Shown: in pieces, positions 48,475 to 57,571 of the stretch
Layout: each line of letters opens with the position of its first letter
Numbering within the stretch: the first letter of the stretch is position 1
Source of the DNA: Marinobacter maroccanus
Lineage (GTDB): Bacteria; Pseudomonadota; Gammaproteobacteria; Pseudomonadales; Oleiphilaceae
Length of the DNA: 64,000 nucleotides
Assembly: GCF_002933275.1 (NCBI RefSeq)
Contig: NZ_PSSX01000001.1
Location: 62,001 to 126,000 of the forward strand
Reading direction: 5' to 3'
Notes under the pieces: generated by a model
Told to the model about the DNA's origin: nothing
What the model saw: only the letters and a program-made list of their open reading frames with translations
The model's database searches: none
Program-made: the position numbers and the translations under genes

Positions 48475-49743
48475 TCAGGCGGCCTCGGAATTTCCGGATT
48501 CGCGGCGAGCCTTCGCTTCAGCCGCTACCTCCGCGGCATAATCCGCATACTTGGCCATCAGCTCTTCCTTCCGGTCAGGATCCCAGTTGATTTTGCTCAG
48601 ATCCCCCTCGTAGTGATCAATCACCCGCTTATCCATGGTTTCGTACCACCACTGGGGCAGATAAGCCGGCAACAGCATCGAGGCATAACCGCCGGGTAAC
48701 TGTGGGGCCTTCTCGAAATGCCTCAGGGCCTGGTAACTGCGTTGTGGATGAGCGTGGTGGTCTGAGTGCCGCTGCAACTGATACAGGAACAGATTGGTCA
48801 CAATGTGATTGCTGTTCCAGCTGTGTTCCGGTTGCGTGCGCACATACTTGCCATGCTTGTCCTTCTGGCGCAGCAGGCCATAGTGTTCAATGTAATTCAC
48901 GCTCTCCAGCAGGCTGGCACCGTATACCGCTTGCGCCGCGAGGAACGGAACCGCTCTCGGGCCGCAAGCCAGCGTTGTTGCGCCAAAGAAGCCAGCGCTC
49001 ATGGCCCAGCCCTGAAGCAGCTCGTTGTTCAGGCTCCAGAAACCCTTGCCTTTGCGGGCAAGCCTTGCCTTCTCGATCTTGATCGATGATTTGATACCAC
49101 CCACCACCGTACGCGGCAGAAACTTCCAGAAACTCTCACCCATACGACTGCTGGCGGGATCCTCCGGCGTTGCCACCCGTTTGTGATGGCCAAAGTTGTG
49201 CTCGACAACAAAGTGGGTGTAGCCGGTGGGGGCCAGGGCCGCCATCGCCAGCAACTTGTTCAGTCTGTTGGACTTGTGGCCGAGTTCGTGGGCCGTGTTG
49301 ATCCCTACGCCGTTGATAGCGCCGACCGTCAGCGTCAGGCCTATCTTGTCGTCCAGTGGTGTGCTTTTGCGGCTGGCAAGCCAGGCACCCATGAAGGTCA
49401 TGGCGTACTGGGTGGGAATAAACGCCTTCACAATCCGGTCGTAGTACTTGTCATGCTCCAGGGTCTTCACCGCGGATTCCGGTGGATTGCTTTGATCCTC
49501 GCCAATAGCCCGGTCCAGGGCAGGAATAATGCCGTGCACCAGCGCCGGTCCGGTCCAGGCCAGGGCTTTCAGTTTTTTCGGGGCCAGGGCGTAGCCGGTC
49601 AGCGCGGCAAGTCCGATTCCCGGCAGGGCGGGGCCGAGCAGCCACATGTAGCGTTTCGGGTCTTTCCAGTTGCCAGTGGCGTCTTTTTCGACAGGTGATG
49701 TGAGCTGGTGTGATTGCAGATTGTCTGGGGTTTTGGCGTTCAT
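48475..49743 (-). CDS. alkB: Alkane 1-monooxygenase AlkB
   Basis: A 422-residue integral-membrane non-haem di-iron hydroxylase with about six hydrophobic segments. The His boxes are present: HELGHK (about 155), EHNFGHHKRV (about 182) and LQRHSDHHAHPQRSYQAL (about 330), plus NYIEHYGL. It converts n-alkanes to 1-alkanols using rubredoxin-supplied electrons; no rubredoxin gene is adjacent. GGGAG lies before the ATG. The gene is alone on the minus strand, between the crotonase and a small unknown gene. Length and boxes match functional AlkB proteins. Confidence 0.95.
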   Translation of the reverse strand: MNAKTPDNLQSHQLTSPVEKDATGNWKDPKRYMWLLGPALPGIGLAALTGYALAPKKLKALAWTGPALVHGIIPALDRAIGEDQSNPPESAVKTLEHDKYYDRIVKAFIPTQYAMTFMGAWLASRKSTPLDDKIGLTLTVGAINGVGINTAHELGHKSNRLNKLLAMAALAPTGYTHFVVEHNFGHHKRVATPEDPASSRMGESFWKFLPRTVVGGIKSSIKIEKARLARKGKGFWSLNNELLQGWAMSAGFFGATTLACGPRAVPFLAAQAVYGASLLESVNYIEHYGLLRQKDKHGKYVRTQPEHSWNSNHIVTNLFLYQLQRHSDHHAHPQRSYQALRHFEKAPQLPGGYASMLLPAYLPQWWYETMDKRVIDHYEGDLSKINWDPDRKEELMAKYADYAAEVAAEAKARRESGNSEAA

Positions 49744-49926
49744 TGTTTTCTCCCGTTCGGTGCGCGTACCTGCAATCTATGTCGGACAATCTGGCAATGC
49801 AACGGTCGTCCAGCGTCTGGAAGAACCTTGGCTCGAAATGACAAATGGCATTTCTTTGGCAGAAAGCAGGTTTCTGGGCCAGACTGAATTGGATAAGAAG
49901 AGCTTGATCACAAGGAAGAATCAGCC

Positions 49927-50178
49927 ATGCCCAATCCTTCGTCTGCCACTGCTTCATACTCTGTTCAGGGGATGCTTCGTGAGTACCTGTCTTCCGGCAG
50001 GTTGACCGAGGTGGTCTACCGCGATAGCGCCGGCCAGATCTGTCTGGTTCATGATGTCATTCGTGAGTTTTTCAGTCGGGCCGGTCAGGACTTCCTGCTA
50101 CTCGGGCGGGGCACCATGCTCCCGTTTGATCACGTGATTACCATCGATGGCCAGGTGCTCTCTGGCAGTGCCGGGTAA
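49927..50178 (+). CDS. Hypothetical small soluble protein (83 aa), possibly Rof-like
   Basis: An 83-residue protein with a Ser/Thr-rich first 12 residues and a compact beta-rich body: LTEVVYRDSAGQICLVHDVI, DFLLLGRGTMLPFDHVITIDG. The strand pattern is reminiscent of Rho-binding antiterminator Rof-like folds, but similarity is weak and the call is tentative. AAGGAAG lies upstream of the ATG. It is divergent from alkB and otherwise isolated. Confidence 0.6.
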   Translation: MPNPSSATASYSVQGMLREYLSSGRLTEVVYRDSAGQICLVHDVIREFFSRAGQDFLLLGRGTMLPFDHVITIDGQVLSGSAG

Positions 50179-50269
50179 CGAAAGGGTAATCGGCCGGTAA
50201 TTGTGTTTTTCAGAGATCTCGCCGTACCCTGTGCTCCGATGTAAATACTTACCAACAGAGGGATATGGT

Positions 50270-50566
50270 ATGAACAAGCTCACACTGAGTGCGCTTTTGA
50301 TGGTTCTCACGCTCGGCCTTGCTGCCTGCAGTTCGGAAGACAATGAAGGGGTGGATGTCGAGCAGGCTGCAGATAACGCCGGAGACATGATGGAGGACGC
50401 GGCAGATTCCACTGAAGAAACTGTCGAGCAAGCCACCGGCCAGGATGAAAGTGCAATGGGCGAGTTGCAGGAAGGCGCAGAGGAAGCCGGTGAAGCCATG
50501 GGCGATGCTGCCGAAGAAGCTGGCGATTCAATCGAAGAGGGCTATGAAGAAGCCACCCAGCAGTAA
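50270..50566 (+). CDS. Very acidic small lipoprotein (98 aa)
   Basis: A 98-residue protein with signal peptide and lipobox (LGLAACSS; acylated Cys near residue 20). After it the chain is almost entirely Glu, Asp, Ala and Gly with a roughly regular helical repeat (ADNAGDMMEDAADSTEETVE; EEAGEAMGDAAEEAGDSIEE) and few aromatic residues. It looks like an outer-membrane lipoprotein with an extended or amphipathic helical acidic tail. AGAGGGA precedes the ATG by 7 nt. It is isolated and followed by a hairpin at 50578. Confidence 0.8.
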   Translation: MNKLTLSALLMVLTLGLAACSSEDNEGVDVEQAADNAGDMMEDAADSTEETVEQATGQDESAMGELQEGAEEAGEAMGDAAEEAGDSIEEGYEEATQQ

Positions 50567-50577
50567 CTGAGTAGACT

Positions 50578-50612
50578 GACCGCTCCGCCGCAACAAATTG
50601 CGCGGAGCGGTC
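50578..50612 (+). terminator. GC-rich hairpin after the acidic lipoprotein gene
   Basis: GACCGCTCCGC and its reverse complement GCGGAGCGGTC form an 11-bp stem with a 13-nt loop, starting 12 nt after the stop. There is no T-run, so its action as an intrinsic terminator is uncertain. Confidence 0.5.
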
Positions 50613-50745
50613 GGTGTCCCGGTGTCAGCCCTTGTAAACTAATGTTAACGAATTTGTCTTTTTAACTTCTGCTTACTGTCACATTCCCCGCCGAAACTGG
50701 CCTCTCAACAACATCGACCCGCTGTTCTTTGAGAGAGGCAAAAAC

Positions 50746-52758
50746 ATGGCTAAGCACGACCTTGATCCCAATTACCTGGATCCCAACTACGAGCCGGTAG
50801 TCAACCACACTGAAAACACCCCCTTCCACCAGGTTCTGGCCGCACGTATGCAGCGCCGTACCGTGATGAAAGGTAGCGTAGGGGCTGCTCTCGCCAGCGT
50901 CATGGGTCTGGGGCTGGCTGGTTGTGGAAGCGACAGCAACGACAGTACCACCAGCAGCAATGTTTCTAGCACCGATATCGGCTTCAAGGCGGTACCGACA
51001 TCTACGGCCAATGAGGTGGTTGTTCCTGAAGGCTACTCCTCCGAAACGTTCCTCCCCTGGGGCACGCCCATCACCGGGTCTTACCCTGATTACAAACCGG
51101 ATGGCACGAACACCGGCGCGGAGCAGGAGCAGCAGGTGGGCATGCACCACGACGGCGTGCACTTCTTCCCGATTGACCAGAAGGCCGGTGGCAACAGCTC
51201 AACCGAAGGCCTTTTGGTGATGAACCATGAGTACATCGCCCAGGGCGCGTTGCATGCCAACGGAGCCACTTATGTAAACGATATGCGCCCTGCGGACGAA
51301 GTTCGTAAGGAAATCGCAGCTCACGGTGTTTCTGTCGTGCACATCAAACGCGACACCAACGGCAAGTGGGACATTGTGTTTGGCAGCCCATTCAACCGTC
51401 GTATCACCGGTAACACCGAGATGGATATTCGTGGTCCGGTTCGCGGCTACAGCAAGCTGATCACCAAGTACAGCCCGGATGCCACCGAAACCCGCGGAAC
51501 GCTTAACAACTGTGCAATGGGGCCGACGCCTTGGGGAACCTACCTCGCGGCTGAAGAAAACTGGCACGGCTACTTTGCCAACGGTGATGAATCTCAGCCT
51601 CGCGAGCAGACCCGCCACGGCGTGGGCAGTTCCAGTCGTTATGACTGGGAATTGGCCGACAGTGCTGAGGACCAGTACGTTCGATTCAATGTGAGCACTC
51701 TTGGTGCAACGGCTGCCGATGACTATCGCAACGAGGCCAACACCTACGGCTACATGGTTGAAATCGATCCGTTCACTCCTGAAAGCAAGCCACAAAAACG
51801 CACTGCTCTGGGCCGATTCGGCCACGAGGGTGTCATCTTCGCCCCGGTCAAGGAAGGTGAACCGGTGGTTTGTTACTCGGGCGATGACTCCCGGTTTGAG
51901 TACATCTACAAGTTCGTGTCGTCCAAGCCCTACTACGCCGCCACAGCAGGTGGTTACCTGCTCGACGAAGGTACTCTGTACGTTGCCCGCTTTAACGATG
52001 ACGGCTCCGGCGACTGGCTGTCTCTCGACCTCGATAATGCCGACTTCAAGGCCAAGGTTGATGCTGCGGTTGGAACCATGGTTGGCGACGTTGCCTTCGA
52101 CGGCTTCGAGAACCAGGCTGATGTTCTGTTGAATACCCGTCTGGCTGCCGATATCGCCGGTGCGACCACAATGGATCGGCCCGAATGGGGCGCCGTCGAC
52201 CCGATTTCCGGACAGGTCTATTTCACTCTTACAAACAATTCGAACCGCGGCAAAGAAGGTTATGACGGCGTTAACGCTGCTAACCCGAACGAAATTAACC
52301 GCACTGGCCATATCATCCGCTGGAGCGAGGAAGGCAATGACCATACCGCTACCAGCTTCGACTGGGATATCTTTGTGTTCGCCGGTGAGCAGGGTACGGA
52401 AACCGTGGTGGATGACGAGGTCATCGTATCCCTGACCGACGACAACATCTTCAACAGCCCGGATGGCCTTTGGTTCGACTATAACGGACGTCTCTGGATC
52501 CAGACCGATGGCTCCGATGCTGCCCCCTACCAGAACAACATGATGCTGGCCGCCAACCCGGAGACCCGCGAAATCAAGCGCTTCTTCGTTGGCCCCGTTG
52601 GTTGTGAGGTTACTGGCGTTGTCTCCACGCCGGATGTGAAGACCATGTTCGTCAACATCCAGCACCCTGACGGCAACTGGCCGGATTCCAATGATCCGCG
52701 CCCGCGTGATGCAACCGTCATCGTTACCAAGGACGACGGAGGCGTTATTGGCGCCTGA
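50746..52758 (+). CDS. phoX: PhoX-type alkaline phosphatase (Tat-exported)
   Basis: A 670-residue protein with a Tat-style N-terminus (MQRRTVMKGSVGAALASVMG, near 34-53) followed by a Cys in LAGCGS that could be lipid-modified. The body matches the PhoX family: LLVMNHEYIAQGALH, LNNCAMGPTPWGTYLAAEEN, FGHEGVIFAPVKEG and SPDGLWFDYNGRLWIQTDG. PhoX enzymes use Ca and Fe to release phosphate from organic esters outside the cytoplasm, a common trait in marine bacteria. A single CTGTCAC near 50675 resembles half a Pho box, but no second repeat is at the expected spacing. Confidence 0.88.
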   Translation: MAKHDLDPNYLDPNYEPVVNHTENTPFHQVLAARMQRRTVMKGSVGAALASVMGLGLAGCGSDSNDSTTSSNVSSTDIGFKAVPTSTANEVVVPEGYSSETFLPWGTPITGSYPDYKPDGTNTGAEQEQQVGMHHDGVHFFPIDQKAGGNSSTEGLLVMNHEYIAQGALHANGATYVNDMRPADEVRKEIAAHGVSVVHIKRDTNGKWDIVFGSPFNRRITGNTEMDIRGPVRGYSKLITKYSPDATETRGTLNNCAMGPTPWGTYLAAEENWHGYFANGDESQPREQTRHGVGSSSRYDWELADSAEDQYVRFNVSTLGATAADDYRNEANTYGYMVEIDPFTPESKPQKRTALGRFGHEGVIFAPVKEGEPVVCYSGDDSRFEYIYKFVSSKPYYAATAGGYLLDEGTLYVARFNDDGSGDWLSLDLDNADFKAKVDAAVGTMVGDVAFDGFENQADVLLNTRLAADIAGATTMDRPEWGAVDPISGQVYFTLTNNSNRGKEGYDGVNAANPNEINRTGHIIRWSEEGNDHTATSFDWDIFVFAGEQGTETVVDDEVIVSLTDDNIFNSPDGLWFDYNGRLWIQTDGSDAAPYQNNMMLAANPETREIKRFFVGPVGCEVTGVVSTPDVKTMFVNIQHPDGNWPDSNDPRPRDATVIVTKDDGGVIGA

Positions 52759-52785
52759 GCCAACGCCGAAGTAGTCATCTGAACA

Positions 52786-52837
52786 CCGCAAACCCGGCCC
52801 ACTCGGTAACAGAGTGAGTCGGGTTTGCGGTTTTTTG
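52786..52837 (+). terminator. Rho-independent terminator of phoX
   Basis: CCGCAAACCCG pairs with CGGGTTTGCGG, with a further ACTC/GAGT inner pairing, and is followed by TTTTTTG. It begins 27 nt after the phoX stop. Confidence 0.9.
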
Positions 52838-52977
52838 TTTCAGAAACGCTATTCCCCGCCGATATGCATTTTAAATACACTAAAGTATGAGTTATTAACT
52901 CACGTCAATTCTTTAGTCTCCTCGATGGCCTTAAATAACAAAATGTTTGCAGAAGCAACAAAAAAGAAGAGGTTTCT

Positions 52978-54618
52978 ATGGGCTTACTGGATCGGGCTTC
53001 AGTCCTTTGGGGGGTGGCAGTTGCCATTGTTCTTGCAGTCGTCTGTGCAGTGGTGGCGCCTTTGCTAGGCCTGGAACCTGCGTCGGTTCTGATCGGGCTT
53101 GTCGTCGGCCTTGTGGCTGCTGGCGGCTTCCTTATTGTCAGGGTGCTGGAGCCAGTGGAGCGAGGCCTCAAGGCGCTGAATGATGGCACCCTGGCTGATG
53201 ACCATCCGCTACAGGCCCAGTGCCGCCAACTGCTTGCCGATGCCAGGGCGGGGCGTGCGTTAGTAGAAACGCTGTCCGGGAGCGCCGACAAGAATGCTAT
53301 CTCCGCGGCCCAGGTGTCTTTCGCTGCCGATCAACTGAAGCTCCGGCTCGACCGCCAGGTGGAAGAAACCGCCCAGATGGCCGATTACGCCGGGCAGATC
53401 ACCGAGACCGTCCGGGAGTCCTCGGAACAGGCCACCGATGCAGCCACCATGGCGCTGCAAAACAAGCAGACCAGCACCGAGGGTCGTGAAGCGCTGATCT
53501 CCGCCATCGACAGTGTTCGGGCTGTGCACCAGCAGTCCGGGGAAAACCTGCGGCTGATCCAGGAACTGAACGAAAAGTCCAACAAGATCCAGGGCGTGAC
53601 CACCACGATTCAGGGCATTGCCGAACAGACCAACCTGCTGGCACTCAATGCCGCCATTGAAGCGGCCAGGGCAGGTGACCAGGGGCGCGGATTTGCGGTG
53701 GTGGCCGATGAGGTTCGCCAATTGGCGGGCCGAACTGCTCAGGCGACAGGGGAAGTGGCGGAAACTCTGGAAGAGATACGGTCCGATACCACCTTGATCG
53801 TGTCCCGTATTGAAGACCTCGCCCGCAGTATTGAGGAAGGGCTCGCGTCGGTAGAGAGTGTGGGCGGGCGGCTGGAACAGATCAGCGAGCAGTCTGAGCG
53901 GGTTCAGCAACAGGTTGCCCGGATAGCTGAAATCGACCAGAACAACGAGCAGAGTCTGGCCCAGGTGTTCTCGGCCATTGAAACGGTGCGTGACCAGATC
54001 TCCGAAAGTGATACCAGCGTTTCGTCACTCGCAGAGCAGGCGGCTACGCTGATGGAGCTCGCCGAAAAAGCCAACGCCTCATTCGCATTGAACAGTGAAG
54101 CCAGCTATCACCGGCCGTTCTTCGATCAGGCCAGAGCCGGTGCCGACCAGATAGGCCAGATGTTCGAGCAGGCCATTCGGGACGGCAAACTTTCCGAAAG
54201 TGCGCTCTTTGACAAGACCCGGACGCCGATCCCGAATACTCACCCGCCAAAGTACTCAAGCAGCTTTGACAAATTTACCGATCAATACCTGCCGAGCATC
54301 CAGGAACAGGTGAAAAATGCCCATGAGGCCATTGTCTTTGCCATAGCCGCTGCGCCTGACGGGTATGTACCGACCCACAACCGCGATTTCGCCCATGCAC
54401 CGACCGGAGATCCGAAGGTGGATCTGGTGAAGAGCCGGAGCAAGCGGCTGTTCAACGACCGAACGGGCATTCGTTGTGGCACCCACACCGAGAACATGCT
54501 TCTGCAAACCTATCGCAGGGATACCGGCGAAATCATGCATGATCTCTCCGTACCTATTTATGTGAATGGCAAGCATTGGGGCGGTTTCCGCCTGGGCTAC
54601 CGTCCGGACAATCACTGA
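52978..54618 (+). CDS. Methyl-accepting chemotaxis protein with C-terminal sensor domain
   Basis: A 546-residue chemoreceptor. Two adjacent hydrophobic segments (about 8-58) anchor it with almost no periplasmic part. The signalling domain, with the hub [20 protein letters not shown], follows (about 130-390). The last 130 residues (about 415-546) form a separate domain: [46 protein letters not shown] and [20 protein letters not shown], similar to C-terminal sensor domains found in some other MCPs. Sensing is therefore likely intracellular. The ATG follows AAGAAGAGG. Signal identity is unknown. Confidence 0.88.
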   Translation: MGLLDRASVLWGVAVAIVLAVVCAVVAPLLGLEPASVLIGLVVGLVAAGGFLIVRVLEPVERGLKALNDGTLADDHPLQAQCRQLLADARAGRALVETLSGSADKNAISAAQVSFAADQLKLRLDRQVEETAQMADYAGQITETVRESSEQATDAATMALQNKQTSTEGREALISAIDSVRAVHQQSGENLRLIQELNEKSNKIQGVTTTIQGIAEQTNLLALNAAIEAARAGDQGRGFAVVADEVRQLAGRTAQATGEVAETLEEIRSDTTLIVSRIEDLARSIEEGLASVESVGGRLEQISEQSERVQQQVARIAEIDQNNEQSLAQVFSAIETVRDQISESDTSVSSLAEQAATLMELAEKANASFALNSEASYHRPFFDQARAGADQIGQMFEQAIRDGKLSESALFDKTRTPIPNTHPPKYSSSFDKFTDQYLPSIQEQVKNAHEAIVFAIAAAPDGYVPTHNRDFAHAPTGDPKVDLVKSRSKRLFNDRTGIRCGTHTENMLLQTYRRDTGEIMHDLSVPIYVNGKHWGGFRLGYRPDNH

Positions 54619-54686
54619 CCGCGGCGGGATTTTCGGCCACGGGGGCTGTGGTAGACTCCGGTTAATCGATCAACAGGAGACTTGTC

Positions 54687-55052
54687 TTGGCTGAACCGGA
54701 GTTTATTCCTGCCGACACCGACCCCGCCTCCCGCCGAAGTGATCCGGCGCGTAACCTGGCGGTGGTCGTCTACATCCTTCAGGCCCTGTCTTTTTTCGTA
54801 GGGGGCATTACCGGTCTGGTGGGTGTGATCATCAATTACGTCAAACTGGATGAGGTCCGTAATACCTGGGTGGAGCGGCACTTCCGCTGGCAGATTCGCA
54901 CCTTCTGGATCGGCCTGCTCTGGACCGTGATTGGCATAGTGACCACGCCAATTATCATTGGCTGGTTTATTCTCCTGGGGATTTCGATCTGGATCATCTA
55001 TCGGATCGTGAAAGGGGCCCTGGCTCTGAATGACGGCAAGGCGCCCTCCTGA
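54687..55052 (+). CDS. DUF4870-like small membrane protein
   Basis: A 121-residue protein starting at a TTG (54687) with AGGAGA 8 nt upstream. It has three hydrophobic segments (LAVVVYILQALSFFVGGITG, RTFWIGLLWTVIGIVTTPI, IIIGWFILLGISIWIIYRIV). The layout and the HFRWQIRTFW stretch between TM1 and TM2 match DUF4870-type proteins. Function unknown. It converges with the MFS gene. Confidence 0.8.
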   Translation: MAEPEFIPADTDPASRRSDPARNLAVVVYILQALSFFVGGITGLVGVIINYVKLDEVRNTWVERHFRWQIRTFWIGLLWTVIGIVTTPIIIGWFILLGISIWIIYRIVKGALALNDGKAPS

Positions 55053-55066
55053 ACGGGCGCCCGTGA

Positions 55067-56380
55067 TCAGTCTTCGGTCACTTCCTTCAGCCGTATGGCA
55101 CTGAACATCCCTGCCAGCCCCATCAGGCCCAGAACGATTATGACCGCCACCTCTGAAATCATTGATATGAGTGCGGTCAGGCCGCCGGTAACGAGCAGCA
55201 GAACCCCTATGACTGTGTTGCTCACCGCCGTGTAATCGGTCCGCTTGTTACCCCCTGCCATATCCACCAGATAGGTTTTACGTCCCAGCCTGACGCCAGC
55301 ATGGGCGATGCTCAGAACGAAGAATGCGACCGGGTAAAACCAGACACTGCCGATGTCCGTCCCGCTAAAGAGCGCTGCGAAGCCGACGATCAGGCACACA
55401 CCGCTGGCCATTGCTGCGCCGCGAATCATGACTCTGCGGCTGGAGGTGTCTGCTGCCCAGCCCCAGAAACTGGCGCTGAGTGAGCTGGCGAGACTGCTGG
55501 CCAGCAGGAAAATACCCAGCATCCAGCCAATGTCGGATTCCTTCTGAGCAAGGACCACGAAGTAGGGCGACGCCAGGGCCGAGCAGAGCAAAAGCGCCCG
55601 GGTAATCACAAAATTTCTGAACGGGACATCATCGCGGAGCAGGTAAAGGCTTCGAAACGCCTCGTTGATGGCGTTGCCGCCACCACCTGTTTCGCCTTCA
55701 TACTCTTCCACTCCGGCAAACAGAAAACCGGCAATAACCCAGAGCACACCGGCCAGAAGCAGGAGCACTGTGTAAAAGGCTATTGTCGGGTCGCCGCGTT
55801 CCCAGAACAGCAGGGCGGTCAAGACAACGGTGGCAGTGCCGCCAATGGTGGACGCCAGCCCGCCGAGTCTTCCCCGCCGGGTTTTCGGGATGCATTTGCC
55901 CTGCACATCTTTCATGGACACCGAGCAGAATCCGCGGGCGAGGGAAAATACAATGAGGGCAGCAATGATCCCTGAACCCGCGGCATAACCCTCGAAAAAC
56001 CAGATGCTGGCCGCCATGGCCACAACGCTGGCGGCCTGGCCGAAGCTCCCGAGGGTCCAGAACCACTTGCGAACCGGTTTGCGGCGTACCCAGGCTGCAA
56101 TCACCATTTGCGGCACGAGCGAGCCGGATTCCCGGATCGGTACCAGCCAGGCCACCAGGGCGGGTGCCCCGATGGCGCTCATCAACCACGCCAATACGGT
56201 CTTGGGGCTGATCAGCAGGTCGCCCAGTTTGGTCAGGACGTTACTGGCGAGAATCAGGAAGAAATTACGGGGTACCTCGCGACAGGCCTCCTCCGGAATG
56301 TCTTTGCAGACCCGAGCATCTTCTTCGTTGGCAATCAGGCTGTAAAGCTGGTCGATGGTGTCTTTTCTGCTCTCGGGCAA
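55067..56380 (-). CDS. MFS-family transporter
   Basis: A 437-residue inner-membrane protein with about 11-12 hydrophobic segments. The loop after TM4 (KDVQGKCIPKTRRGRLGGLA) is the type found in MFS proteins, and a cytoplasmic loop with GETGGGGNAINEAFRS links the two halves. A 40-residue polar N-terminus (KDTIDQLYSLIANEEDARVCKDIPEEACREVPRN) precedes TM1. The start is TTG at 56380, where GGAGG lies 8 nt upstream; an earlier start would run into the neighbouring gene. It lies downstream of the DUF1513 gene, 83 nt away, and substrate is unknown. Confidence 0.8.
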   Translation of the reverse strand: MPESRKDTIDQLYSLIANEEDARVCKDIPEEACREVPRNFFLILASNVLTKLGDLLISPKTVLAWLMSAIGAPALVAWLVPIRESGSLVPQMVIAAWVRRKPVRKWFWTLGSFGQAASVVAMAASIWFFEGYAAGSGIIAALIVFSLARGFCSVSMKDVQGKCIPKTRRGRLGGLASTIGGTATVVLTALLFWERGDPTIAFYTVLLLLAGVLWVIAGFLFAGVEEYEGETGGGGNAINEAFRSLYLLRDDVPFRNFVITRALLLCSALASPYFVVLAQKESDIGWMLGIFLLASSLASSLSASFWGWAADTSSRRVMIRGAAMASGVCLIVGFAALFSGTDIGSVWFYPVAFFVLSIAHAGVRLGRKTYLVDMAGGNKRTDYTAVSNTVIGVLLLVTGGLTALISMISEVAVIIVLGLMGLAGMFSAIRLKEVTED

Positions 56381-56463
56381 ACCGCTGTCCTCCGGAAATT
56401 GAGTCGAAAGGATACCAGTGTTGCCCGGTATCCTTAAGCCCGGAGTACGGCACTTGCGGGCAA

Positions 56464-57558
56464 TCAGACCAGGTGGTGGTCCCAGTGAACGGGGAGGTCT
56501 GCAAGTTCCCTGGCGGGTGGGGCAGCGCCCAGCTGAACCAGTTTCCCCCGGCCAGAGGAGACAAGAAAGTCGCCCCCGGCAAGGGCCTGGATGCCAGCGC
56601 AATCGGCGATAAAGGCGCGGTTGACCAGTTCACCGGTACTGCCCCTGAAGACAATGGCTGTGCCACCAACAGGCGAGGCAGCAGCGACGAGGTCGTTTTC
56701 CGGGTGGGCAACCACGCTGGCGATGTAGTTGGCCAGGGCTTTCTGGGTGTCCTCGTCAAACCGGTATTCGCGTAATGTTCCCTTCTCAAGACGCGCCAGC
56801 AGGGGCGGCGTTTCATAAAGCGGCCCCTGGTACTGATAGGCCACGTACACGCGGCCACTATTGCTGACGCTTACATGACGGGCGCTCTGCTGATGATGGG
56901 GCGGCTTGAAGCGGCCAACAATGTTGCCGGAATGCCGATCCATCAGCAGCAGGGCAGGATCCATGGTCTCCAGATTCAGCTTCATGCGTTCGTAATCCGG
57001 GTGGGTCAGGATGCCGCCAAGCCCGACTACCAGGGTTTCGCCGTCCGGGTGCAGGGTCAGCTCATGGGGGCCGATGCCGTTCAGATCAAAGGTATCGGTG
57101 CGCTGGTAATCCCGTTCGGCATCATAGACCGCAATAATGCCCTCACCCTGTTCGTATCGGCTGGCGGTGACGTACAGCCAGCGGCCATCGGCCGAGAACG
57201 CACCATGGCCGACCAAGTGTTCGCCGGCGTTTGCGTCTACGCGGTGTTTTTGGATTCCGGAGGTTGTATCGAACACGTAGAACGACCATCCGGGGCGGCG
57301 TTCGAAGAAGACGGTTTCACCCATGCCAGGCCGGTTGCATCCACTGTGGCAGCGAGTTTTGACCGGCGTCTGCCAGAGGATGCTGCCGCTACGGTCGAAG
57401 GCGCTGACTCCAAAACTGCCGTCCGGCAAGCCAACGGCGCCGATGTAGCTGTCAGAATGCCCCGAGGCTTTTCCGGGAAGCAGGGAACAGCCGGTCAGGC
57501 CCACGGAAATACCGCCGGCAAGGGACGCTTTGAGAAGGGCCCTGCGGTTCAAGCGCAT
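56464..57558 (-). CDS. DUF1513 (Tat-exported beta-propeller-like) protein, last gene of the imelysin operon
   Basis: A 364-residue protein with a twin-arginine signal and lipobox (LNRRALLKASLAGG then VGLTGCS). The mature part has repeated beta-strand blades (DGRWLYVTASRYEQGEGIIAVYDAERD; GPHELTLHPDGETLVVGLGG; VAHPENDLVAAASPVGGTAIVF) typical of DUF1513 propellers. The ATG at 57558 has GAGGAGG upstream, inside the end of the preceding imelysin gene, with which it overlaps (57572 stop region nearby). It probably acts in the periplasm with the iron-uptake-type proteins upstream; exact role is unknown. Confidence 0.85.
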   Translation of the reverse strand: MRLNRRALLKASLAGGISVGLTGCSLLPGKASGHSDSYIGAVGLPDGSFGVSAFDRSGSILWQTPVKTRCHSGCNRPGMGETVFFERRPGWSFYVFDTTSGIQKHRVDANAGEHLVGHGAFSADGRWLYVTASRYEQGEGIIAVYDAERDYQRTDTFDLNGIGPHELTLHPDGETLVVGLGGILTHPDYERMKLNLETMDPALLLMDRHSGNIVGRFKPPHHQQSARHVSVSNSGRVYVAYQYQGPLYETPPLLARLEKGTLREYRFDEDTQKALANYIASVVAHPENDLVAAASPVGGTAIVFRGSTGELVNRAFIADCAGIQALAGGDFLVSSGRGKLVQLGAAPPARELADLPVHWDHHLV

Positions 57559-57571
57559 ACGGTCAGCCTCC

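Noticed and set aside
50675..50681. CTGTCAC upstream of phoX as a Pho box
   Set aside because: Only one half-site is present. The second heptamer, expected 4 nt away, is absent on either side.
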